Shown: positions 16,144 to 24,671, counted from the stretch's first letter. The stretch is 39,231 nucleotides of DNA from Burkholderiales bacterium (GCA_947372465.1 CANBTT010000028.1:1-39231); one strand, 5' to 3'. Translations and numbers: made by a program. Notes: generated from the letters alone by a model not told the origin.

Positions 16144-17045
16144 GACTGATCTTTTGCGTGCGCTTGATCAAATTCAGCCACCCAGTCGAAGCCCATTTTT
16201 TGCGACATTTTGCTAAAGGGATAGAGTGGCGTTTTGAGCTGATTCGTTGAACCATCCTTTTTGAGGGTGTCATAAACACTCTCAAATGCATGGGCCGCCG
16301 CCAGAAAAGCCGTCGCAGGAAAGATCGCGAGCCCATAACCAATCGATGTCAAGTCTTGGGCACTCAAAATCGGTGTTCGTCCCCCCTCCACCATGTTGGC
16401 CACAAGGGGCAAATCAAAGGCTTGTCCGATGGTTCTCATTTCCTCTTCGCTCTCAGGGCTCTCTATGAACAACAGATCCGCGCCCGCCTTGGCATACTGC
16501 TCCATGCGCCTGAGCGCCTCATCCAGGCCCAATGTGGTTCTGGCGTCTGTTCGCGCGATGATCATGAAATTGGGATCTGACCGGGTCTCAACGGCCACCT
16601 TGATCTTCTCAACCATGTCTTGCGTTGGGATGACGCGTCGGCCCATCATGTGACCGCATTTTTTGGGAAATTCTTGGTCTTCCAATTGAATTGCGCAAGC
16701 ACCTGCACTTTCGTAGCCCCGAACGGTGTGCATGACGTTGAGCAAGCCCCCATAACCCGTATCACCGTCGCAAATCATCGGCGTTTTTGTTATTTGGGCG
16801 AATTGAGTGACCCGGTTGACCATGTCGGAATAGCTTGCCAGGCCCGCATCGGGCAAGCCCATATAGGAGGCCACCGTGCCGTAACCCGTCATGTACAGGG
16901 CATCAAAATTCATTTCATCGGCGATTTTTGCCGAAATCATTTCAAAAACCCCCGGGGCCACGGTCAGGTGTCCACGGCGAATTTTATTTCTAAGGATGGC
17001 GCGTCGTTGAGCGCCTGTGAGTTGTGATAGACCAAGTTTAATCAT
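16140..17045 (-). CDS. Isocitrate lyase / PEP mutase-superfamily lyase
   Basis: 301-residue TIM-barrel enzyme close to 2-methylisocitrate lyase, 2,3-dimethylmalate lyase and carboxyphosphonoenolpyruvate mutase. The Mg-binding segment DGDTGYGG is at 93-100. The flexible catalytic loop KKCGHM carries C130, which indicates C-C lyase rather than phosphonate mutase activity. It should cleave a 2-hydroxy or 2-alkyl dicarboxylate to pyruvate or glyoxylate plus an acid. It overlaps the upstream monooxygenase stop and the downstream amidohydrolase start by four bases each, so the three are made as a unit. Confidence 0.87.
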   Translation of the reverse strand: MIKLGLSQLTGAQRRAILRNKIRRGHLTVAPGVFEMISAKIADEMNFDALYMTGYGTVASYMGLPDAGLASYSDMVNRVTQFAQITKTPMICDGDTGYGGLLNVMHTVRGYESAGACAIQLEDQEFPKKCGHMMGRRVIPTQDMVEKIKVAVETRSDPNFMIIARTDARTTLGLDEALRRMEQYAKAGADLLFIESPESEEEMRTIGQAFDLPLVANMVEGGRTPILSAQDLTSIGYGLAIFPATAFLAAAHAFESVYDTLKKDGSTNQLKTPLYPFSKMSQKMGFDWVAEFDQAHAKDQS

Positions 17046-18244
17046 AGGATGGACTCTGCTCGCTCGAGTGCATCGAGCATGGATGTTTTACGCAAATACT
17101 GTTTTGCAGTGTGTGGATGATCGGCGATGGCCCTTAACTCTTGCTGACTTTTGAGTCTTGCCACTGGGTCTCTTTCTTCCAGCATCTTTTTGTTTCTTGC
17201 CGTGTTGGCGTTGATGTATTCAATGGCGATGGTTCGTCTTTGTCTTTCGTATCTGTCCAAAATGCTTGCGTCTTTGTGGTGATTGACAACATCTATTAAT
17301 TTATCGCACAGATTCATGGCGTCGTGCACACCGCCATTCATGCCCATGCCGCCCAGGGGATTGTTGATGTGCGCAGCATCGCCCGCCAAAAACACCCGGT
17401 GTTGCCTAAACGATTTGGCCACGCGTTGGTGAATTTTGTAAAGCGTTCTGTGGTCGGCCGAGTAAGCCTCAGGCTGGGGCAACAAATGCTGCAGTCTGGA
17501 CTGCACACTCTCATCGCTCATGACCGCCTCATCGGATTCATCCACTTTCGTGGGAAAGAGCACACGCCAAAGGGAGGGGACCTTGAGCAGCACACACCAC
17601 TCGACTGGATCAGAGCAGTAATTGACATAAGACAATTTTGGCAGGTGGTGTTCAAAGGGAAAGGTGGTTGAGATGACCAAAAAACGCTCTGGGTAAGTGA
17701 ACCCTTCAAACTCTATGCCCAGGCTCGTCCTGACAGAGCTCCATGCGCCATCAGCGCCAATCATATAGGCGCCATCAAAGATGTGCGTTTCATCAGACAA
17801 GCTGACTTTGGCTTGCACTTGGCCACTGTCTTGGCTCACCGATTCGAGTTTTGCATTGAAGAGAATTTGAACATCTGGATTTTTATCCAATTGTTTTTTA
17901 ATCAATTGGGTCAACTTCCATTGCTCACATTGAAGCCTAAAAGGAAATTGTGTCTCTCCCTTCAAAAGCGCCATGTCAAACTCGGCAACCACGCCCTCTT
18001 GTCGATCGCGTTGCTGTGTGTAGCGCGCAATCAAACCTTGGGAGATCAAATCATCTGTCAGCCCAAAACCCGCCATCATGTCCAAGGTGGGTGGATGAAA
18101 GGTTGAAGCGCGAAGATCCATGTTCAATGTTGGTGCACTTTCAAAAACGGTCACTTTAAATCCAGCCAGTGACAACTTCAAAGCGCTGACCAGCCCCACG
18201 GGGCCGGCGCCAGAGATCAAGATATGCGTTTTCATGGGTTTCAT
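17042..18244 (-). CDS. FAD-dependent aromatic-type monooxygenase (group A flavin hydroxylase)
   Basis: Single-component flavin hydroxylase that uses NAD(P)H and O2 to hydroxylate an aromatic or heteroaromatic ring. The FAD dinucleotide motif GAGPVG is at 12-17, the DG motif GADGAW at 164-168 and the second FAD motif GDAAH at 288-292, followed by NPLGGMGMNGG. The 400-residue length is normal. I chose the ATG giving MKPMKTH; longer starts read into the divergent promoter region and add a non-family N-terminus. It heads a tightly overlapped operon with a lyase, an amidohydrolase and a maleate-isomerase-like protein. Confidence 0.9.
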   Translation of the reverse strand: MKPMKTHILISGAGPVGLVSALKLSLAGFKVTVFESAPTLNMDLRASTFHPPTLDMMAGFGLTDDLISQGLIARYTQQRDRQEGVVAEFDMALLKGETQFPFRLQCEQWKLTQLIKKQLDKNPDVQILFNAKLESVSQDSGQVQAKVSLSDETHIFDGAYMIGADGAWSSVRTSLGIEFEGFTYPERFLVISTTFPFEHHLPKLSYVNYCSDPVEWCVLLKVPSLWRVLFPTKVDESDEAVMSDESVQSRLQHLLPQPEAYSADHRTLYKIHQRVAKSFRQHRVFLAGDAAHINNPLGGMGMNGGVHDAMNLCDKLIDVVNHHKDASILDRYERQRRTIAIEYINANTARNKKMLEERDPVARLKSQQELRAIADHPHTAKQYLRKTSMLDALERAESIL

Positions 18245-18361
18245 TTTATTTTTAAGACAGGCACCAAGATACCACAAAAAAATTAGGACTTTAAAAGCCC
18301 CCAAGAACATTTCCCATAGAATGTTTACGTCAAGCGAGCGTCCATTCACTTCGTCTACATC

Positions 18362-18375
18362 AATCAATTTTGATT
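18362..18375. promoter_or_regulatory. Palindrome AATCAA-TT-TTGATT, weak operator candidate
   Basis: A perfect 14-bp dyad in the 145-base region between the divergent monooxygenase operon and the Bug gene, 14 bases before the Bug ATG. It is AT-rich, so chance occurrence is a real possibility. It could be a shared operator of the divergent pair. Confidence 0.3.
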
Positions 18376-18389
18376 CAACAGGATCTTCA

Positions 18390-19364
18390 ATGAAAATTTT
18401 TAGCCTACTGCGCTGCCTCACACTAGGCTTTGTGCTGTCTTTGAGTCTATCGGGCTTGAATGCGCAAACCTATCCAAGCCAATCTTTGAAGCTCGTCATG
18501 CCTTTTGCACCTGGCACTGCGGCAGAAAACGCCTTGCGGCTGTTTGCCGACAAGCTTGGTGCTGCCTTGAAGCAGTCCGTGGTGATCGACAACAAACCCG
18601 GAGCGGGCTCAACGCTTGGGACCGATTTGGTGGCCAAAGCGCCTGCAGACGGTTACACCTTGCTCGCCACCTTCAACTCCTCCATTGCACCGGGCCCGTT
18701 GATGTACAACAAAATTGCTTATGACCCGGTGAAAGACTTTCATCACTTGGCTTTGCTTGGCGTGTACCCCCAATACATCATTGTTCGCACTGATCACCCG
18801 GCAAAAACCATTCAGGAGTTTTTGGCCATGGCCAAGGACAAACCTGGCACCATCAATTACGCGTCTGCTGGCGTGGGGACCTCGGGCTACTTGGCTGCGG
18901 AACTGCTCAAGCAAAACATGAATCTGCAAATGACGCACATCCCCTACAAGGGACCTGCGCCTGCACTCACAGATTTGTTGGGCGGTCGACTGGACATGGT
19001 GCTCACCGCGAGCGCTTCGGAATTGGTGAAAGCGGGCAAAGTCCGCATTCTGGCTGTGACGTCCGAGAAAAGAGTGTCCTATTTCTCCGACATTCCTACC
19101 CTGGAAGAGGTCGCTCCGGGTGTGAAAGCCGTGTCTTGGATTGGCATCTCGGTGGCCGCCAATACCCCCAAATCCATCACCACCAGATTGGAGAAGGAAA
19201 TCACCTCCATCCTGTCTACGCCTGAGATGTTCACCAAATTGTCCGACCCCGCCATTGGCCTCACGCCCATGGCCCTGGGGAGTGAGAGGTTTTCTGAATT
19301 CATCAACAAGGAAATCCATTTCTGGACCCCAGTGATCAAAGCGGGCAACATCAAAATTGAATGA
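18390..19364 (+). CDS. Bug/TctC-family periplasmic solute-binding protein
   Basis: 324-residue Bug protein with signal peptide MKIFSLLRCLTLGF..GLNA/QTYP and the family start LKLVMPFAPGTAAEN. The TAAEN segment replaces the common STD in the ligand loop. AGGA lies seven bases before the chosen ATG; a much longer in-frame start exists but would run through the promoter region and place the signal peptide internally. It is divergent from the FAD-monooxygenase operon and ends at a strong terminator, so it is probably monocistronic and linked to that operon's substrate. Confidence 0.9.
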   Translation: MKIFSLLRCLTLGFVLSLSLSGLNAQTYPSQSLKLVMPFAPGTAAENALRLFADKLGAALKQSVVIDNKPGAGSTLGTDLVAKAPADGYTLLATFNSSIAPGPLMYNKIAYDPVKDFHHLALLGVYPQYIIVRTDHPAKTIQEFLAMAKDKPGTINYASAGVGTSGYLAAELLKQNMNLQMTHIPYKGPAPALTDLLGGRLDMVLTASASELVKAGKVRILAVTSEKRVSYFSDIPTLEEVAPGVKAVSWIGISVAANTPKSITTRLEKEITSILSTPEMFTKLSDPAIGLTPMALGSERFSEFINKEIHFWTPVIKAGNIKIE

Positions 19365-19387
19365 ACTCAAGGCGGATTGAAGCCCTG

Positions 19388-19420
19388 AAAAGCGTCGAGC
19401 TCACACTCGACGCTTTTTTT
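19388..19420 (+). terminator. Rho-independent terminator after Bug gene
   Basis: Stem AAGCGTCGAG / CTCGACGCTT (19390-19399 with 19406-19415), extended by flanking A/T pairs, six-base loop CTCACA, then a run of seven T. It starts 24 bases after the Bug stop and isolates the following dioxygenase operon from read-through. Confidence 0.93.
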
Positions 19421-19474
19421 GTTTCTTGGGTCTAGCAAAGCCTCTGCCCCCCTCTTCGCCGCAGCAATATGGGT

Positions 19475-19506
19475 TAAAATTCAAAGACCGTTTCAGATTA
19501 GAAACG
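19475..19506 (+). promoter_or_regulatory. Promoter/operator of the dioxygenase operon
   Basis: A -10-like TAAAAT (19475-19480) is followed by the 18-bp inverted repeat CGTTTC-AGATTA-GAAACG (19489-19506), covering the predicted first transcribed bases. No good -35 is visible, which suits an activator-dependent promoter or a different start. The repeat shares arm length, spacer length and 12 of 18 bases with the one at 33147-33164 in front of the ABC operon. Confidence 0.55.
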
Positions 19507-19537
19507 CCGTCTCACCATAGAAACAAAAGGGGCCACC

Positions 19538-20503
19538 ATGCATTTACAAGGCATCGAGAAAGTGACGTTGACGGCACTGGACTTGGAGAATGCGCGCAAG
19601 TTTTACACCGATTGGGGACTCAGCGAAAAAGCCAACAACAAGCGCTCTGTGTTGTTTGAGTCTTTAAATGGATGCCAAGTCAGCGTGCATTCGTGTGAAG
19701 ACACCCAGTTGCCTGCAGGCATGGAGAAAGACCCAACGCTTAGAGAAATCACCTGGTGTGTAAAAGACCAAGCCACCTTAGAGCACTTCGCCATCAAACT
19801 CTCAAGCTTGCCTAGTTTTCACAGGGACGGCGATGTGATCAAATGCACCGACCCCAGTGGCCTGAGTTTGGCCATCACGATCAGCCATAAAAAAGAGCTC
19901 CAACTCCAAAGCGCAGTGACCAACAGTTGGGACAGTCGACTGCGCGTGAACCAACCCAGCCCCATCTACGACAGAGCAAGGCCTGTTGAAGTTGGACACC
20001 TTGTTCTTTTTGTTGCCGACTTGGCCAAATGCTCTGCCTTTTATCAAGAGCACTTGGGCTTCTCCATCTCTGACACTTACCCCAATCGAGGCCATTTTTT
20101 AAGGTGCACACCGCATGGTGGACACCACGATTTGTTCTTGCTTGAGTTGCCAGAAAAACGCGTGGGCTTGAACCACATCGCGTTCACCGTGAGAGATTTA
20201 CACGAAGTGTTTGGTGGCGGCTTGCACATGTCGCGCTGTGGCTGGAAGACCGAACTCGGCCCAGGCAAGCACCCCGTGTCGTCTGCCATTTTTTGGTACT
20301 TTCACGCCCCAACGGGTGCACTCGTGGAGTATTATGCAGACGAGGATGAGTTAACGCCCTCCTGGGTTCCAAGAGAGATCACCCCAGGACCCACCATGTT
20401 TGCGGAGTGGGCCATCAAAGGCGGCATTGATGGCAACACCCGCAGACAAATTGAAGCCCAAGCCCCAAGCGGTCAATTCATGACTGACACGCCCAAAAAA
20501 TAA
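19538..20503 (+). CDS. Extradiol-type ring-cleavage dioxygenase (VOC superfamily)
   Basis: 321-residue type I extradiol dioxygenase with two VOC modules. The N-terminal one (about 1-120) is degenerate and the C-terminal one (about 150-300) holds the metal site. Ligands fit H154 (EVGHLVLFV), H213 (GLNHIAFTV) and E264 (ALVEYYAD), the 2-His-1-Glu Fe(II) facial triad. It should open a catechol-like ring next to the hydroxyl pair using O2. AGGGG precedes the ATG. It is the first gene of a plus-strand operon with a Rieske oxygenase and reductase, consistent with dihydroxylation followed by meta-cleavage. The substrate is unknown. Confidence 0.86.
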   Translation: MHLQGIEKVTLTALDLENARKFYTDWGLSEKANNKRSVLFESLNGCQVSVHSCEDTQLPAGMEKDPTLREITWCVKDQATLEHFAIKLSSLPSFHRDGDVIKCTDPSGLSLAITISHKKELQLQSAVTNSWDSRLRVNQPSPIYDRARPVEVGHLVLFVADLAKCSAFYQEHLGFSISDTYPNRGHFLRCTPHGGHHDLFLLELPEKRVGLNHIAFTVRDLHEVFGGGLHMSRCGWKTELGPGKHPVSSAIFWYFHAPTGALVEYYADEDELTPSWVPREITPGPTMFAEWAIKGGIDGNTRRQIEAQAPSGQFMTDTPKK

Positions 20504-20543
20504 ACTTTTTTTTGAGTGCATCAACTTTGCAAGGAAGCTCTAA

Positions 20544-20771
20544 ATGAACACCTCCCATTCGCTTTATCACGTCGCGCTTCAAACACGGGAGCACGAACCG
20601 ACCAGCTATGAGAATTTGCTAGGAGACTCCATTGAGCGTGCATTTGCTCAGGGTTTTCACGATCTAGAAAGTTTGACCCAATACCTCAACTCGGCCGGTC
20701 CATCTTGCGCAGATGGACAAGCTTGGACCCCTGCCTCTTTTCAACTCGAAATGGCCAAACTGGGTCGATGA
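20544..20771 (+). CDS. Small recombinase-like helix-turn-helix protein
   Basis: A 75-residue protein whose C-terminal half (LGDSIERAFAQGFHDLESL..YLNSAGP..DGQAWTPASFQLEMAKLG) resembles the recombinase-type helical domain found after serine-recombinase catalytic cores, but no catalytic domain is present. It lies between the ring-cleavage enzyme and the Rieske alpha subunit with gaps of 40 and 18 bases and AGGA before its ATG, so it is a real operon member. It might be a DNA-binding accessory or an oxygenase-associated small protein; neither is demonstrated. Confidence 0.7.
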   Translation: MNTSHSLYHVALQTREHEPTSYENLLGDSIERAFAQGFHDLESLTQYLNSAGPSCADGQAWTPASFQLEMAKLGR

Positions 20772-20789
20772 ACCACTGGAGTCCCCAAC

Positions 20790-21836
20790 ATGAACCACAA
20801 CACCCACCACCACCTTTTGCACCAAGTCAGCCCGGACCCAACGGAGAGCGTTTTAGCGCGTGGGCTTGAGAACTTTTGGTATGCCATTTGCCCCTCACAC
20901 TTTGTCAAAGCGTCGCCCATTTCTCTTCGGCGTCTTGGCTACAAATTGGTGCTTTGGCGGGACTCGAGCGGCAAGATCAAAGCCCTTGAAGACCACTGTC
21001 CACACCGAGGTGCCCCCTTGTCCATGGGTGTGAACCTGGGGGATCGCCTGGCCTGTGCTTACCACGGCATCGAGATCAGAGACGATGGTGTGGTCACCAA
21101 AGTGCCCGGCAGCCCTGGTTGTAAATTAGAGGGCTCCAAGGCCACGCGCAGCTTTCCCGTCCAAGAGCGCAATGGCGTGATCTTTGCCTTCAACGCCACC
21201 GAGCCCAACTTGAAGACGCCGCCGGCCTTGAACCTTCCGCCTGAGTTGACCTCAGAGGAGTGGTCCTCCTTTCTTTGCTATACGGAATGGGGCTGCGATT
21301 ACCGCTATGTGATGGACAATGTGATGGACCCCATGCACGGCGCTTACTTGCACAAACAATCTCACACCATGGCCGATGGAGACATCACGGCCGAGTTCCA
21401 GATCAGAGACACTGAGACTGGCTTTTCTTTTGAAAAAAAGGGCCAGCGCAATGTGAACTTTGATTGGACGGAATGGATTGACACGGGCATTCACTTGATG
21501 CGACTGGAAATTCCCTATCCGAAAACGGGTGGGCCAGGTGGCAGCTTCACCATCATTGGCGCCTATGTGCCCATCTCTAGGCAAGCCAGTGGCATCTTCT
21601 TTTGGCGCTGCAGGAAGGTCTCAGGCTGGCAAAGAGACACTTGGCGATTCCTTTATAAGAACCGCCTAGAGGCCCGTCACTGGCAAGTGCTCGAACAAGA
21701 CCGCGTGGCCATGGAACAATTTGAACCCGATGCCAACTTGAGAGAGCATTTGTATCAGCACGACATGGGTATTGTTAGAATGAGGCGCATCATGAAGAAT
21801 TTGGCCAACGAACAGTTGGACAAATTAAGCGCCTAA
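20790..21836 (+). CDS. Rieske non-heme iron oxygenase, alpha subunit
   Basis: 348-residue catalytic subunit of a phthalate/vanillate-type (type IA) ring-hydroxylating or demethylating oxygenase. The Rieske 2Fe-2S ligands are C70, H72, C89 and H92 (CPH..CAYH). The bridging aspartate D180 and mononuclear iron ligands H183 and H188 form DPMHGAYLH. No beta-subunit gene is present, as expected for this class. Electrons should come from the FMN/2Fe-2S reductase encoded 48 bases downstream. The reaction is insertion of O2 into an aromatic ring or O-demethylation; the substrate is not readable. Confidence 0.92.
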   Translation: MNHNTHHHLLHQVSPDPTESVLARGLENFWYAICPSHFVKASPISLRRLGYKLVLWRDSSGKIKALEDHCPHRGAPLSMGVNLGDRLACAYHGIEIRDDGVVTKVPGSPGCKLEGSKATRSFPVQERNGVIFAFNATEPNLKTPPALNLPPELTSEEWSSFLCYTEWGCDYRYVMDNVMDPMHGAYLHKQSHTMADGDITAEFQIRDTETGFSFEKKGQRNVNFDWTEWIDTGIHLMRLEIPYPKTGGPGGSFTIIGAYVPISRQASGIFFWRCRKVSGWQRDTWRFLYKNRLEARHWQVLEQDRVAMEQFEPDANLREHLYQHDMGIVRMRRIMKNLANEQLDKLSA

Positions 21837-21850
21837 GCCCCACGGGCTTA
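21834..21850 (+). terminator. Short hairpin at the oxygenase stop, possible attenuator
   Basis: TAAGCCC-CAC-GGGCTTA forms a perfect seven-base stem with a three-base loop, followed by TTTCT. The left arm includes the TAA stop of the oxygenase gene. The weak U-tract suggests partial termination or an RNA-processing/stability element rather than a full terminator, since the reductase gene follows on the same strand. Confidence 0.5.
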
Positions 21851-21884
21851 TTTCTCCAACTCCTAGCTTTTCTGCCGCTCAACC

Positions 21885-22847
21885 ATGCTTGCTTTGGTCA
21901 AAACCATTCGATTTGAAACCGATGACGTCATCAGCATCGAACTCAACCCCTTGGGAGCCTCACCTCTCCCCCCCTTTGGTGCAGGAGACCACATTGATTT
22001 GAAGTTGCCCAACGGACTCACCAAGAGCTACTCCTTGATGAACAACCCGACAGAGTCAGGCCGCTACGTGCTGGGCATTCTAAAAGACCCCCAGTCTCGG
22101 GGAGGTTCGAAATGGCTGCACGAACAACTGAGAGTTGGCATGCACCTTGAGATCTCAGCGCCGAGCAACAATTTTCCCCTGCAAGAGAACGCCAAACACA
22201 CGCTGCTCATTGCCGGGGGCATAGGTGTGACCCCCATCATTGCGATGGCCCATCGACTCAAGGCCTTGAAGGCCTCGTTTGAAATCATTTACGCCGCAAA
22301 ATCCAAGCGCTCAGCGCCCTTTCAAGAGGCGATCTCAAGTTTTGGTGTGCCCGTTCATTGGCATTTTGACGATGAAGCGTCTGGGCCTCCAGATCTGCAC
22401 CCCTTGATCCAAGAGCGGGTTCAAAAAGCGGCATGCTCGCGAGATGAGTGCCAACTCTATGCCTGTGGACCTGAACCGATGCTCAATGCATTTTTAAACG
22501 CATGCAAAGACTTGTCGCTTAAAAATGCCAACATCGAACGCTTCAAGCCCGTTGAGGTACTTGCCAGCGCACAGATCAAGCGCGCGTACACCGTGGTCCT
22601 TAAAAAATCCAACAAAACCATTGAGGTCACACCCGAGATGTCGCTTTTGCAAGCCCTTCGGCACCATGACATAGAGGTCGACACGAGCTGCGAGGAAGGG
22701 GTCTGCGGCGCATGCGAGACGCGTGTCTTGAGTGGTGAGCCCGAGCACTTGGACTGTGTCTTGAGTGATCAAGAGCGCGAGAAAAACACCGTCATGATGG
22801 TTTGTGTCTCTGGCTGCAAGAGCGAGCGTTTAGAGCTCGACCTTTAA
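21885..22847 (+). CDS. Phthalate-dioxygenase-reductase-type oxidoreductase
   Basis: 320-residue reductase with the fused order FMN domain (1-100; RSxS-like KSYSLMN at 47-53), NAD domain (105-225; GGIGVTPI at 111-118 and CGPEPM at 194-199) and C-terminal plant-type 2Fe-2S ferredoxin. The cluster ligands are C269, C274, C277 and C307 with the expected C-x4-C-x2-C-x29-C spacing. It passes electrons from NADH to the Rieske oxygenase encoded just upstream. It ends 13 bases from the convergent SDR gene. Confidence 0.93.
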   Translation: MLALVKTIRFETDDVISIELNPLGASPLPPFGAGDHIDLKLPNGLTKSYSLMNNPTESGRYVLGILKDPQSRGGSKWLHEQLRVGMHLEISAPSNNFPLQENAKHTLLIAGGIGVTPIIAMAHRLKALKASFEIIYAAKSKRSAPFQEAISSFGVPVHWHFDDEASGPPDLHPLIQERVQKAACSRDECQLYACGPEPMLNAFLNACKDLSLKNANIERFKPVEVLASAQIKRAYTVVLKKSNKTIEVTPEMSLLQALRHHDIEVDTSCEEGVCGACETRVLSGEPEHLDCVLSDQEREKNTVMMVCVSGCKSERLELDL

Positions 22848-22860
22848 AAATCCAGGCCGC

Positions 22861-23667
22861 TCAACTGCCTAAAAAAGAGCCCCCATCGAGCAAAATATTT
22901 TGCCCATTGATGTAGCCCGAGTGAAGGCCACAAAGAAATGCGCAGGCTTGCCCCAACTCATGGGGTGAGCCAAATCGCTTGGCCGGGTGCTTGTCCAGCC
23001 TGTCCTTGATCACTTGTTCAACCGACAGGCCTTGGCGGTGGGCCTGGTGCATGAAGTTCGAACGCAGCCGATCGGTCTCAAAGGTGCCGGGCAACAAATT
23101 ATTGATCGTCACACCTCGGGCCACACTTTGTCTGGCCAAGCCCGCCACAAATCCAGTCAATCCCGCCCTCGCCCCATTGGACAACCCCAGGGCCGACAAG
23201 GGTGACTTGACTGCGCTTGAAGTGATGTTGATGATGCGACCGTAACCTTTGGCCATCATCGGGTCGATGTAGGCTTTGATCAGCTCAATGGGACTGAGCA
23301 TGTTGGCATCCAGTGCATCCAGCCAATCTTGTCTTTGCCACTGCCTGAAGTCTCCCGATGGGGGACCCCCAGCATTGGTCACCACGATGTCAAACTCGGG
23401 ATGATTGTGTTTGATTTGCACTCGCCCTGCTTGGCTTGTCACATCCGCGCATTCAATGTGCACGCCAAAGGCTTTCGAATGGTGTTTTTGCGCCCACCGT
23501 TGTTGCGCATCGCCAAGGGTTTGCTGAGCCCGCTCCAAAGCGGACAGGGTGCGCGCTGCGATCACCACCTCAACACCCTCATTGATCAAGGACTGCGCGC
23601 AGGCAAAACCCAATCCTTGTGAGGCACCACAGACCAGCGCCTTTTTTCCTGCCAAACCCAAATCCAT
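22861..23667 (-). CDS. Short-chain dehydrogenase/reductase homologue with altered active site
   Basis: 268-residue SDR with the cofactor motif GASQGLG (14-20) and NAG at 98-100. Aligned with the other SDR in this window, the catalytic Tyr and Lys of YxxxK are replaced by S163 and R167 (LSNGAR), while S150/S151 remain. It therefore belongs to the divergent SDR branch with LSN..R, whose reaction is unclear. Its ATG overlaps the stop of the upstream Bug gene (TAATG). It is the last gene of the long minus-strand catabolic operon. Confidence 0.85.
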   Translation of the reverse strand: MDLGLAGKKALVCGASQGLGFACAQSLINEGVEVVIAARTLSALERAQQTLGDAQQRWAQKHHSKAFGVHIECADVTSQAGRVQIKHNHPEFDIVVTNAGGPPSGDFRQWQRQDWLDALDANMLSPIELIKAYIDPMMAKGYGRIINITSSAVKSPLSALGLSNGARAGLTGFVAGLARQSVARGVTINNLLPGTFETDRLRSNFMHQAHRQGLSVEQVIKDRLDKHPAKRFGSPHELGQACAFLCGLHSGYINGQNILLDGGSFLGS

Positions 23668-24671
23668 TATTCAGCCTCGATGTGTTTGGCGCGAATGATC
23701 TTGCCCCATGTCGCCGTCTCTTGAGCAATGTAGGCGGCGAACTCTTCGGGCTTGAGGAGCACCTCACTCAAACCTTGTGCTTTGAGTTGCTCTTTGATGT
23801 GAGGCTGCGTAAAGATGAACTGTGCATCCTTGGCCAATTGTTGCGTGATCTCCGTTGGTGTCCCAGCAGAGGCCAACAAACCGTACCAGGAGGTCACAAC
23901 CACACCCCTGAGCCCTTGCTCTTGCAAGCTCGGCAAATCTGGCGCCACAGCCGATCGAACGCTGTCGGTGATGCCAATCGCCACCAATTTACCGCTTCTG
24001 ATGTGCGGCAAGGCTGCGGGCAAATTGCTGAACATCAAAGGCACGATGCCACCCAAAACGTCGTTCAAGGCGGGTGCAGTCCCTTTGTAGGGCACATGCA
24101 ACATGTCGATGCCCGCTTGTTGTTTAAAGAGCTCGCCAGCCAAATGCAAGCCACTGCCAATCCCTGGCGACGCGTAGGACAAGGTGTTGGGTTTGGCTTT
24201 GGCCAAGTCGATCAACTCTTTGGCATTTTTAACCTGCAACTGCACACCCGCCACGAGCACATTGGGCGCCTTGGCAATCATGGTGATGGGGGCAAAGTCA
24301 CGCTCAATTTGAAAAGGAAAATTCTTCATCAAGGCCGGATTGATGGTCAGGTTGCCAGCTGGAATCACAAGCAAGGTGTGCCCATCGGCTTTGGCCCTTT
24401 TGACTTTTTCCATGCCAAGATTGCCCTGTGCACCTGGCAAATTCTCGACCACCACCGCTTGCGAGTACACCTTTTGCAGCCCTTCTGCCAACACCCTGGA
24501 GAGCACATCCACCGGTCCACCAGCAGGAAATGGCGCCACAATCGTGAACCGCTCTGCGGCCAAACCCTTCTCCACGGCTGAGCTCATGGGGCTGATGTTT
24601 TGTGCACTCGTGTGACAAAGAAAGCCCATCAAAAGACACCCCCCCAATACGTCTGCAACGATTCTCTTCAT
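23667..24671 (-). CDS. Bug/TctC-family periplasmic solute-binding protein
   Basis: 334-residue Bug protein with signal peptide MKRIVADVLGG..TSA/QNIS and an unusually long linker (about 20 residues) before the first strand FTIVAPFPAGGPVDVLSR. GAGGA lies nine bases before the ATG. It lies between the aspartate-dehydrogenase-like gene and the atypical SDR in the ABC/catabolic operon, so one operon encodes both an ABC binding protein and a Bug receptor. They may serve different compounds of the same pathway. Confidence 0.9.
   Translation of the reverse strand: MKRIVADVLGGCLLMGFLCHTSAQNISPMSSAVEKGLAAERFTIVAPFPAGGPVDVLSRVLAEGLQKVYSQAVVVENLPGAQGNLGMEKVKRAKADGHTLLVIPAGNLTINPALMKNFPFQIERDFAPITMIAKAPNVLVAGVQLQVKNAKELIDLAKAKPNTLSYASPGIGSGLHLAGELFKQQAGIDMLHVPYKGTAPALNDVLGGIVPLMFSNLPAALPHIRSGKLVAIGITDSVRSAVAPDLPSLQEQGLRGVVVTSWYGLLASAGTPTEITQQLAKDAQFIFTQPHIKEQLKAQGLSEVLLKPEEFAAYIAQETATWGKIIRAKHIEAE

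Noticed and set aside
18120..18389. 90-residue N-terminal extension of the Bug protein starting at 18390
   Set aside because: It crosses the promoter region and the divergent monooxygenase gene start, and it would bury the signal peptide internally.
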